Assembly (NCBI RefSeq): GCF_022539315.1
Contig: NC_066332.1
Coordinates: 10,520,164 to 10,584,163 of the forward strand
Source of the DNA: Serinus canaria
Taxonomy: Eukaryota; Chordata; Aves; Passeriformes; Fringillidae
Direction: 5' to 3'
Length of the DNA: 64,000 nt
The translations under genes and the position numbers were made by a program. The notes below the pieces were generated by a model, which had not been told where the DNA came from, ran no database searches, and was given only the letters and a program-made list of their open reading frames with translations. Positions 43,418-55,400 of the stretch are shown piece by piece (position 1 is the first letter of the stretch; each line of letters opens with the position of its first letter).

Positions 43418-46400
43418 ATGGTGAGTCCATGTCCTATTTCATCTCTACGGGATGGACATTGAGGGGCTGGAGCATGTCCAGGGAAGGGAATGGAGCTGGG
43501 AAGGGGCTGGAGCCCCAGGAACAGCTGAGGGAGCTGGAAAGGGGCTCAGCCTGGAGAAAAGGAAGCTCAGAGGGGCCCTTGTGGCTCTGCACAACAGGAG
43601 GGGACAGCTGGGGGGGTCAGGCTCTGCTGCAGGGAACAGGGACAGGAGGAGAGGGAATGGCCTCAGGCTGGGCCAGGGGAGGGGCAGGTTGGATATTGGG
43701 AAAATTTCTCTCTGAAAGAGTTGTCCAGCCCTGGCACAGCTGTCCAGGGCAGTGTCAGTGTCTCTGTGCCTGGAAGGGTTTAACAGCCCTGTGGATGTGG
43801 CACTTGAGGACATGGGGCAGTGGTGGCCTTGGCAGTGCTTTGGGGATGGTTGGACTCATTGATCTTAGAGAGCTTTTCCAACCCTAACGATTCCATGATT
43901 CTGGTCTGCCTCTGTGGGTGGTCTTGTTCTTTGTGTGTCTAGAACTTGTACTGCTGCTAAATGTAGGAGAAGAAATACAAGAATGGGCAAGAAGAGTACA
44001 ACAGTATTGTGTATTATATACAGTAACATAATAGAGAGGATTTATCACTGTCATCAAGATGCTGTTAACAGGAAATATTTATTCCTAAATCTCTTATTGG
44101 AATATATTTTGAAAAAAAAAGTAAGACTGAAACCCCCTTCTGTCTCCCTGTACTACTGACATAGTCATCTAGTTTTTGTGGCCTACTGATTTATTTTTTC
44201 TTTAAAACTTACTGCTGGGGTTTCTCATTGTGTTCCTCTGTCGCCTTTCAGTGAAGGATTTCACACTATGTTAATAACAGCTCTGGTGCCACCAAAGAAG
44301 CAGAAATTTCACAAGAATTAGTCACAGAAAAATGTGGTAGCAAAGAATCTGAACAGCCAAAGCAGCCAGGTTGCTGATAAACTCGGATAAAGGGCCTCTA
44401 ATACCTCCAGCAAGAAATAACCCAAAATAAAAGGGATCTGCTGGAAGGAAAAAGCTGGAGACTGGGAATGTTGAAAGATGTGCTGAGAGTGTCCTGAGGG
44501 GGGTAGTTTGAAGAGGGGTGATCTGCATGTGGGCTGTGGGTGGGCAGAGCCTGAACTTGCTGCAGTGACATGGATCAGCACCAGCTTCATGTTGTTGCAG
44601 GGGAAAAGGTGCTGAGGAGAACTGCAGAGACAGACAAAGGGCTGGAAATTCAGACTGAGGACATGAAAATTTAGGTTAAACACATTAGAAAAAATAAAAG
44701 ATAAAAATCTGGCAGAGTGCTTGACGAAATGGTGACATCTCCTGAGGGATTGTCCCGGATATATTTTGTTAACAACTGGAATAGGAAAGGAAACGTGCTC
44801 TCTGCATGAGTTAAGCTCTCAGCTCGAGTAGCTACACACTCAGCATTTTTGCTGTACCCCTGTCCTCGTGCTTTCTGGTGCTGCCTCAAGATCTCCTGTG
44901 CTTCTGCTGGAAGAACTGATCCCCATGCTGCAGGGTGAGGAACTTAATCTGGGGTGGGGAGGTGAAAGTCCTTGCCTGTCAAAACCTGAGAAAGAGCCTC
45001 ACACTTCAGCTTGGGGCTGCCCTGGTGTCACATTGGAGGTGTGAAACCCAACAGCTCCTCTGGGTGGGATTGAGGTGAGAGGGATGCAGATGTATCCAGA
45101 TATGAATGAAAAAAAGGGAATAAACACATGGAAAATGCATCCAAAATCTCCCAAGGAAACACGGAGAAGGCCAGACTGAGCCCCCTGAGAGCAAGGCTGG
45201 TCAGACATCTGAGTGACAGGGCCCAGTGAGTGCTGCAGGGGTGCATGACTCAGGTGTGTGCCCTCACCTGGCAGGACCTGCAGCTCAGGGACTTGGTAAT
45301 CCAGAAAATATTGATGTTTTATGAGCCCTGTGGTTTTCCTTCCATGAATTTATCAGGGTTTTAAAAACCAGGTGAAGATTTGCAGTTGTGTCAGAGCTGT
45401 GCTGCTGAGCACCTCTTGCTTTGTTTTGGAGCTAGCCCGGTATTGTTTTGGCTGGTTCTTGTATTGGGAATAACAATAAAGTGTGGTGCTGCCTGTGAGC
45501 ATGTCCTGCCCGTCAGGATTTTGTAGATTTCCACACTTTCCCCTTAGACACCTGAAGATCCTTTTAAATACTTTGTAGCAAAGCCATCTTTAGTTCTTAT
45601 TACCCCTCCCTGGGCCTGGTTTTTGGTTGGTTTTTTTTTTGGTTTTGTTTTGTTTTGTTTTTTGTGGTGGGTGGTTTTTGGGTTTTTTTTTGTTTTTTTG
45701 GGGGGTTTTTTGTTTGTTTGTTTGTTTTTTGTTTGTTTGTGGGAGTTTTTTCAGTTTTTTGTTGGTTTTTTTTTTTTTTTGAGTGCAGAGACTGGAATTT
45801 TGGATTTACTAAAACATGGAAGCTTTTCTTTTTCCTGAACTCCTTTCCTGTGTCTGGGCAGACCTTACCCTGACCTGGCCCTGCCCACCCTTAGGTGTAG
45901 TCATTGTTTGATTTCTTCTACATGGGAGGGTTTCCTTATCAGTACCTAAGATACCTTTACTGTTTCAAAGTATCTTCTGAAAAGGTGGGGTTTTTTTAAT
46001 ATTTTATTAAAATGCTCCTGTGACTTTTTGAAAATTATTTTTTCATTTTGGAGAAAATAAACCAACCATTTCACCCACTGTTTTGAGACTGTGGGCTTGT
46101 CGTCTCCCATGGCAAGGGAGAGAAAGAGACTTGTAATTCCAAGCTGTAGAAATAAGCACTTACCTCCACCCCCTTACCTGAGCTTCTGTCAGTAGTTGAA
46201 GGCAGAGAGCTGATGGAAACTCCTGACAGCCTCCTTGGAGTCCTTCTGTGACCTCTCCAGAGGGCTGTGGCTCCTGAATTAGTCACAGGGAGGGCTGGAG
46301 GTGGGCTGTGGGTTAAGGGGTGCCTTGGGGCTGGCTGGATCCCTGTTCCCTGCAGCCATACTGAGTGCTTCCTTAATTCCCTGTGCTCATGGCAGGCTGA

Positions 46401-49400
46401 GGCCACAGCACCAGGGTCCTGTGGTTAGCAAGGGCAGGCCCAAAATCTTGCCCTTGCTCAGCAGCATCCCAGATGTGCCTCGCCACCTGCTCTTCCCTTT
46501 CTGCTGCTCTGGTCTAGTGTTAACAGCTTGGATTGCATAAGTCTTTGTACTTTTCCCCAAAACTAGCTTGTCACCGACATGTTTTATGAAAAATCCTTTC
46601 CTTAGGATTTCTCCCCTCCTGAGAAACTGAGAGGCCTCAGGAACAAACTGTAAACAATTCTTATCTACTGCTGTGGAATGCAACAGGGGGAATCTCTGAT
46701 TGGCCTCGTCAGGCTGTTTCCAATTAAGAGCCAATCACAGTTCACCTGTCCGGCTAGTCTCGGTCTGAGAAGACCTTTGTTTTCACATTCCTTTTCTATT
46801 TTTAGCTTAGCCTTGTAGTGAAATCCTTTCCTCTGTTCTTTTAGTATAGTTTTAATATATTATCTATCATTAAATAATAAATCAAGCCTTCTGATACATG
46901 GAGTCAACTTTCTCGTCTCTTCCCTCATCCTGGAACCCCTGTGAACGAGACAACACTAGCTGCTGGTGGAGATGACCTTGAAGACAGCACTAGTGCTGGT
47001 TTAATCCTGAACTCTAGCTAATGGAGCCCTAGCAAGCACTTGGTACCTTAATACATTACTTAAACCTAATTTGGCAGGTGGGTTGGTGCAGGTGCTGTGC
47101 TGGCACTCAGTGCTCAGCTCCCACAGCAGCATTCCCTCTCCTGACTGCCGGGATACTGGCACTGTAGGCATATGGTTCTTACCCTGTGGAGGGGCCCATG
47201 ACTTACCTGAGGTGGGCATTGGCAGCCACCCCTCATCTCCTCGTGCTGGTGCATGGAGTTGACAGCCTGTGACTTGTGCCCTTTTGTTCCTCTCCTCAAA
47301 AGTTTCTTGCTTCATATTCCAATCCATGCTCACCCCGCTGGGCGCCCTTCTGAACTAATACCAAATGAAGTATTACAGATCTATAAATTATCCTATCATC
47401 CAATCCAGATTAAAAGATGACACCCACCATCCCAGTCCTGATTTATGGGGTATAAAACAGTAACTTCTCTCTGTACAGGTTTAAGGGTTTGTTTCTACCT
47501 CAGGTTCGGCAGCCTTTCAGTTCAGCCACAAACCTCCCTAGGCTTTGAAGAAATTAACTATTTATGTAGGGAGACCTGAAACAAAGATGCCCATTGTGTA
47601 ACAGAAGTAGGGGAGGCAGAACAAGAAGTGCCTTTGGCCACAGCTCATCAGTCTCAGCATCAGCTTATGGAGAGAAATATGTGTCTGAGGGCAGCTCATC
47701 TCACCCAATGTAGGCATCTGCCAGGCAGAAGGAGAATAAATTTTAACTTTTAAAATAAGATAAATGATGCGAGTCTCTGCCTTCCCCATCTCACCTGGAA
47801 AAAAAAAAAGATCTTGATAACCAGTTCCTAGTTTGATCTTCACTGAAAATAAATATTCAGACCTGGAAGGATCTAAAGTAGAGTATCCTGATGGCCCCTC
47901 TGTTGCTGGTGCCCCTGGCTGTCAGACAGAGCTTCCCTGGCTCCCGCTGACTTACTTCTCATGTCCTGGAATTCCCTTTCCAGGGCAGTCACCTCCTTTG
48001 CCAATTTTTCTGTTGGTTTCCTCCAGCTGGAGGCAGATCAGAGCAGTGTGTGCAGTAGATGGGCTACCAGGGACAGGGCTGTACATGCAGATTTCTGCCA
48101 GCCCTTGCTATTCCTCCCCTCTATCTCTGTAGGGTGATGTTCCATGCTGGGGTGAGGAAAAGCCCACCCTTAATCTATAGAAGGGATGGGTGTGGTGCCT
48201 TCTAAGGAGAGAGCAATTTTATTTGTGGTGCCAAAAAGAAATAGGGGATAAAGCTACACCAGGGTTCGGAAGGGTGTACATGTCTGTGGAAAGCTGAATC
48301 AGGTGTGCTGCTAACTCCCTGAAGTGACTGGGACCAGTTTTTCTCTTAGAGTCATGGAATGCTTTGGTTAGAAGGGACCTTGCCAGGTGGGAATTAGCTG
48401 CTCCCTGGCCCCCACTTTCCCAAACTTGCAGAAAGCTGGACCAGCCACTGGCAAAATGATTCATTTCAGGATGCTGTCTGGCTCCAGACCACAAGAGAGA
48501 TTTCAGCATCCTGATGCCGACCTGTGCTCCCAATGCAGATTCCTTGGGCAAGTGGGACCAAATGTTCCCCGTGAACCCTGTGCTGCAGGCTGGGCTCCTG
48601 GTGCATGTAGACGTGTCTCCATAAGGAATATCATCTCCTTTGGAGGCTGCAGGATGGCCCCTTGAGTGCCAGTCCTATCTTTGCCAAGCACTGTATCATC
48701 TCCAAGCCTTTATATACCTTTTGGGACCTTCAGGAGAAGGCTGCAAGCTGTTTACCTGCAGTGTGGATCCAGGGATGTCTTGAGGGGTGGGAGGAGCAGC
48801 ACAGGAGCAGTGGGCATTGCTAGTGGGAGGGAAAAGGTGCGAATCACTGCCAGCTGCCCTTAAGAACATGCTGCCCACATTATATGCAGCTCCTCTTCCT
48901 CAGAAATGAGAAACACGTGTAAGGGTGGTTGGGAGATGATGAAGATTTCTCTTGCTGCCTACATAAACACACACACTGAGAACACTCAGAGGAGCCCAGT
49001 TCTGTGAAATAATCTTCTCTCCTCTGTGATTTGTGACAGTGGAGAAGAGAGCCCTGCTGGGGAGGCATCCGAAGTGGCATTTAGGAATTCCCTCTGGCTA
49101 AGCCAGCTAAGGAGTCTGGAGCATGCTCCAGTCCTGTGCTGGGCTGCCCAGCACCACTCCTGCCTTTGCCTGGGTCACTGGATGGAAAGGAGGGTAGGTA
49201 TTTTGGGAACTCTTTAAGGAAGTGAAAGCAGAGTCTGGATCAAGTTCCTCTTGAAAGTCTGTGAAGCCACTGAACTTCAGAGCAAGGTTTCTGCTCTGCA
49301 CCAGGCTCAGTGCTTGGGCAGAGTTTCTAAGTCATGTGTGAGTCTTTTTTTTGATACTAAAAGTGCAGAAATATTTCAGTGAAAGCAGAAGTTCTATTTG

Positions 49401-52400
49401 TGGATGTTCAGGTCAGTTTAGGTTGGAAATTTAGGGTACTGATTTGACAAGCAGCCCTTTAACTCTGCACAACTGCAGCTTAGGAGGGGTTACAATGCCA
49501 ACAATCCCTGTGCCAGGCCCTGAACTGAGCCTTGGCCCTAAAAATCTTACTGTTCGTTGGAGCAAACCTCTTACCTACCTTGTCAGTGGTTTTGTGTGTT
49601 ATAGTCTTGTGCTGTATGCACTTAACAGCAATGTGTGCTCACACTCTGCTCAAGAAACTCCTGGACTTCAGCTGTTCCCCGAATATGCTGGGTTGCTTTT
49701 CCCCGATACATGTCAAAAACCCAATAAATATTGGCTTTACAGTGTTTCTAGCCACACTTTCTCTCTACTATAAAAGGTTCCTTCAGCTTTAGCTGCTCCA
49801 TCTTCTCTGAGCATTCCCTCCAGTGACCCAGGCAAAGGTCACCTGCAGGGAGCAGGGCACCTCGCCTGCCACTCACTTTTGGCCAAGACAAATCTGTAAC
49901 CTCATCCATAACCCTCTGTCCTTATGTGTAATCATTTGTTTGTGTCCATAACCCTCTGTTCTTGTGTTCTGGTTTGTGGGTGCCAACTACTTCAGGTGCC
50001 CCAAGGATGAGCAATGCCTAACATCCATCCACTGTGCTCTGTGTGAATGGTGGAGTGGGGCAACACAAGGGTGAAATGGGATTTCATGACTTATCTACAG
50101 GTGTGGCTATGTGTTCTTCTAAATCTTTGATCCTAAGTAGTGAAACTGTGAGTCTGTGGGATTGTTTTGTCAGCAAGGGAGCTCATGGAACTGAATTTTG
50201 CTCTGCAGGTGACAGTGGGCAGCATGTCTGGGTGTCATAAAGCTGTCCCTTTAGCCAAGGCAGCTCTGAATAATCTAACCATGGACAATTTTGCAGAGAA
50301 ATGTTGAAGTCTTTTATCTGACTTAAGAAAAGCTCTTTGAGATCCCATTGGTATTGCTGGGGAGAGCTGTCTGCAGTGTCTTTGGGGCAGACATATGTAA
50401 GAGGAGCTCAATGGCTCAGGCTGTGCCCTGTTTGGATTTGTGTTTTGGGAGCAAAAAGCTGATGTGATTTGGGCCAGATAGTGGGGTCTTTGGGGACTGA
50501 TGAAGGGTCAGGTTTTAATTTTGCGTTTTAACAGATGCAAAATTAAAACCTGACCCTGGCTCAGTGGTGGGGGCAGAGCAGCAGCTGATGGTAGAAATGA
50601 AGATGGGTTTGCCCAGGAAGCTGCTTCTGTGGTTCCTGAGATAGACTGTGACCTGGGAGCTGTTTGCTCCTGGACTTGATGAACAGCAGGTAGTAAAGAA
50701 GAGCTCGTAGGGGGCTGGTGGGGAGGTGGGTGTTCAACCACAGCATTTCCTGCGCCCATGGCCTTACCCTCTGTCTGTGAGCATTTCCAACGGGAGGTGG
50801 GGAAACTTCACATGGGAGCTGTGTCCAAGTGGTCAGCACTTGGACGCAGCTTGTCCACTCCAGAGCACAGGCTCCAGCACACAGGTGCTTCTTGGAGCCA
50901 GGGACATCTGACTAGTCTCTGTGTACCCGAAGCTCCTGGAATGGAGGACTTATGGTCTTGGGAGTGTTGAGTAGTGAGATGCAGCAGGACAGCCCTGTTA
51001 TCCTCATCTCCTGGTCCAGGCACGGAGGACTGCTGGAGGATAGCAGGCTCAGGGGTGCAGTGGCATATCCTGGCTGAGCTACTGGGAGCAGGGCTCGGCA
51101 TTGGAGTGGAGGGCTGGGGGCAGAGGGGTCACTGCTGGTGCAGAGGCCTTGGGGCCAAGGGCTTGATGGAGGGGTCGACACAGGGTTGAAGGGCTCAGGG
51201 CAGAGGGCTTGATGCCAGGGTGGAGGGCTCGGAGCAGAGGGCATGGAGCTGGAGCAGAGGCCTCAGTGCTCGTGTGGAGGCGTTGGTGTGGGGTCAGTGG
51301 GCTCGTGGCAGAAGGCTCCGTGCCGGGGGGCCAGGGTGGAGGGCTCGGGGCAGAGGGCGCGGTGCCGGGGCACGAAGCAGCCTTCCCGCTATTGTTCCCG
51401 GCGCTTCCAGCGCCGCCATCAGTGCGGCACGAGGCAGGTGCCGGCGGGAGCAGCGCCATGGGCCGGGAATGCCGCTCCCGGCCGAGGAACGGGCAGTGCC
51501 CGCGATCCCGCCGCCCGCTCCATTTTCTGTCTCGCCCGTCACGGAGATGCTCAGATGGCAGAGCCACGCTCGGCGGCTCTGGGAGGGAGGTGGAGTCTGC
51601 CCGTCCTCCGCCCGCCCTCCCTCCATTGTCGGCGCCGGCACCTGCTCGGGCCCCCGGCGGCCGGGATGCTCCTGCCCTTCCCGGCGGAGCGAGGACGCTG
51701 CCGCAGTGCCGGGGCCGCAGCTCGCAGCCGGAGGGAGGAGATGCTGCTTGTGCCCGCCCGGCCCTGCTGCCGCCTCGGGAAATGAACATGAGTCTGCCAG
51801 GCCGCGTCTCCTGCTCCATGCTCAACTGCTTTGTAAGTGCTGCTTTTTATTCCCCTTCTCTCCTCCATGGAAGCGGGGCCGTAAGCCAGCTGCGCTCTCC
51901 AACTCACATGCCGGTGGAGGCATCCTCTGCATCTGCCCTGGAGAAGGGGGATCCCCTTCTTCTGGCTCCCACATGCCGCCGGAGGACACCGTGGCCCGTC
52001 CCTGCTGCCCGGGCCGGGCCCAAGGGCACAGCAGTGCCTGGCACAGCGGGCTGAGCCCCGGCAGGCCCTGGCCACTCTGCTGGGCCCCGCAGGCTCTGCT
52101 CCCTGCCTGGAGCTGGGAAATTACCGTGCCAGAGCAGCCGACCCCCGGGGAGCCTCTCGCTCCCTCCCTGGCTGCGGCTGTGTAGGACCCCTCCGGTGCG
52201 GAGCAGTGCTGTGTTGTGGGGTCCTGCACTCGGCACCTTTTATACCTTCAGCAAGAGGGGGTTTCCTGCTCTGACCCTTCCTGCAGACCCACTCTCAACC
52301 CCCCCAGGGCACTCCTGGCCAGATGGGCTCCGAGGGCTTCAAGAGGCTTGTGAAGAAAGCAGGGTGCTGACCCCCGCCCTGCCGGTACGGGGGATGGGGC

Positions 52401-55400
52401 TGTGGCGGGAGGGGATGCTCAGCCTCCGCCTGCTCTGTGCTGCAGGCGAGGAGGGACTCAAGGACACCCAGGCGGCTGGAGAGCTCAGGCCGCCCTGTTC
52501 TAGTTCTTGCTGCTCCCTGGGATTTCTCTGCAAACTGCAAAGTGAAGATGGGAGAGGATCTCTGCTTCATGGCTGCTGCACCAGTACATGGGCACACACT
52601 TCCCTTTGTGCTCTCCTGGGCTGGTGCCTCAGCCTTGGAGTGAGCCACTGGCAGGAGGGGCCCCAAGCCCCCCGTGGTCTCCAGTGAGCATTGGCTGCTG
52701 CTGGAGCTGGTGCTGTGCCCTGTGTCTCTCACAGTGTGGTGACAGGGGCAGTGCCTTTGCCTCCAGCTGGGGCTGATGCTGAGTTTTATGAAGGCTCTAA
52801 CAGCATGTTACATGTGTGCAGGTTCCTTGGATGTGACGTGGGAGGGGTCTGGCTGCTGCTGTCTGAGGTCCAGGGAGCACCTCAGGCCAGGCTCTTCCTG
52901 TAGGTGCTGAGGCTTCAGCCCCTGTCAGAAACACAAGAGAATTCAGCATCATTTGAAGTATTCCTGAGCCAGAAGGATTGGGATCTCCTTTTTTCAGGTT
53001 GAAATTGGGGTTCTGGCTTGGGTGACATATCCAGAAAGATATGTCATTTTAAAATACTATTCTGTGCTTACAGAAAACAGCATTTCCTGTTAAATGGTAG
53101 AGCCTAGAGCTAGAGTTAGAGAGAAAGCAGCCTTCTGAAGAAAACATTCCCACACCAAATACATGTGGAATTAGCAGCATCCTGGACTCCCAGCCGTGAG
53201 CATCTGTAGCTGAATGTCTGGATGACACTCCCTTGGGCAGCAATTCAGTGATGTGACAGGGCCTGGGTGAGGGCTGGTGAAAATTGGCCCCAATAGTTCA
53301 CACCAGAGCTCAAGGAGCATTGGGACAATGCTCTGAGACACATGGTGGGATTTGGGGTGTCCTGTGCAGGACCAGGAGTGGGAATTGATTTTCCTTATCC
53401 TTTCCAGCTCAAGATACTCTGATTGCATGAGTGCATGAAGATTCTCATGTTCCAAACTGAGACATACACTTCACTTGTCAAGGATGGCATGTGCAGGTTC
53501 TGTGTGATCATCCTGAGGCCCCTGTGGGTTTTCTTGGGTGTCCATCTAAACAGGCTGGACATGTCCAGCTGCCCTGGGCTTGGTGCTGGCACCAGTCAGT
53601 AGTGCCTGTTGTGAATTATGTGCACTGGGGTGCAGTTGTGGTAGGGTTGTAGGGTTGTTCACAGTTGTATCTTCTCCTCCAGAAGATTCAGGCTCTTCCC
53701 AGACTTCTTTGGTGTGAGAGTGAAAATGAAAACTCCCAAAACAAAGCAGTCCTTAAGAGGAGGAAGAGTAGGCTGACATTGGCCTGTAGATGGAAACCCT
53801 CTGTGTCCTGGTGTGTCTCCTCTGGTGCCATGTAACGGGAACAGCTGATGTGACAAGTTACTGTCACATCAGTCCCCTGTGGCCAAGGTGTGTCTGCGTG
53901 GCTTTCCAAACACCACTCAGCTGGAGAAGGCGGGACTTGGAGGCTTCAGCATTTCACTGTGCTGTGGGCACTCTGCAACAGCCAGAGGAACTGCTGGGGT
54001 CTGGAGACAGAACAGGCATTTCCATGCACAGGTATCCCCAAGCTCCTGGGCTGCCAAGAGTACCCAGCAGCTTCAGTTTTTGGCTTTCACAGCGTGTTCC
54101 TGCCAAGGCTGTCTGACTGTGTGCTCTGTTTGCAATGCAGGGTGAGGAGGGCCCTCCCAGTTTGGAGTACATCCAGGCCAAGGACTTGTTCCCCCCGAAG
54201 GAGCTCATAAAGGAGGAGGAGTCCCTGCAGGTAAGGAAGTAAAAACACCCAAACAGCTCTGGAATGTGGCAGGCTTGGCTCTGCAGAGCAGCCCTCCAGC
54301 CCAGCACATCCTGGAGACTACGGGCTGGGGGCACACTCGGGGCAGCAGGTCCCTGTGTGTGGAGGCCAGGCTGGCTGTTCCCAGGCCTTGGCCCTGGTTG
54401 CCCAGCCCTGGCAGGATGCAGCCGGAGCTGCTGCAGTGCACAGCCAGCCCTGGCATTCCCTGGGGGAGGTGCTGCTGCCTGCCCTGCCCTGCAGCCAGGG
54501 AGATTCTGGGACATGGGGAGCGTGGGGGCTGCACTGCCTGCTTTCCCCTCGAGCATCTCGCCCCTGGTGTTTTCCTGCTGCACGGTGGCTGGAAGGAACC
54601 TCCATATGGTGCCAGCCTCCTGCTGCAGAAAGCCCTGGGGAGAGCCCCGGTGCTGTTGATGTTGTGCAGCGAGGGCAGCATTCCATCCTGGGAATTGGTG
54701 CTTCCTTTAACATCCTCCAGTGCTCACTGTCCTCCTCCTGGGGCTGGAGCCAGGCTCACCTTGTTCTTGCTGCTGCAGTGTTTTGAGTTTGTTCTGACAC
54801 GGTCACTGCCTTGTCAAACAGTGCTGGGGAAAAGAAGGACTGAGAGCTAGCTATTGGCTTGAAGGAACAGCCAAGGCTGGGGAGTTGTACAGGGTCAGGC
54901 CTGCAGGGCTGTGGCTTTTGGGGGTGAAGCTGGTGAGGCAACTGAGCTGAGACTTCTGGAGAAGAGCATACTCTGCCTTAGTTTGCTGTGTGGAGAATTA
55001 AAGTTCAACCTTCCCAAGGGTAATTTGCCTTTAGTAAATTGTTAATTTATTGTAAAGCAGAGTGTTCAAGACCACTTTGGATGGGACTTGGAACCTGGCC
55101 CAGCGGAAAGTGTCTCTGCCCATGGCAGGGCGTGGAACTGGATGAGCTTGGGTTGGGATGTCACTCCCAGCCCAAACCATTCCAGGATCCTGTGGCTCTA
55201 GAAGGATGCCATCAGTTGGTAACAAGCTGTATTGGGGCACCTACTGGTTTATTCCAGGATTTCCCTCTGTCACTTCTTGCAGCCTTACCAGCCCCTTCCT
55301 GTTCTGTCTCCGTCTGTTGCTGTGTGAAAGAGCTACGTAAGCAGGAGAGACACATGCCAGATAAAAACAGCTCTGGCAAGCCTGCAGAAATCAACTGCAG

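Noticed and set aside
45623..45873. Phe/Gly/Val-rich frames that look hydrophobic
   Set aside because: They are translations of the T-rich tract, not membrane proteins.
51220..52185. 321-residue plus-strand frame through the second MTMR4 promoter
   Set aside because: It reads through a minisatellite and past the GTAAGT donor, in a different frame from the proposed exon.
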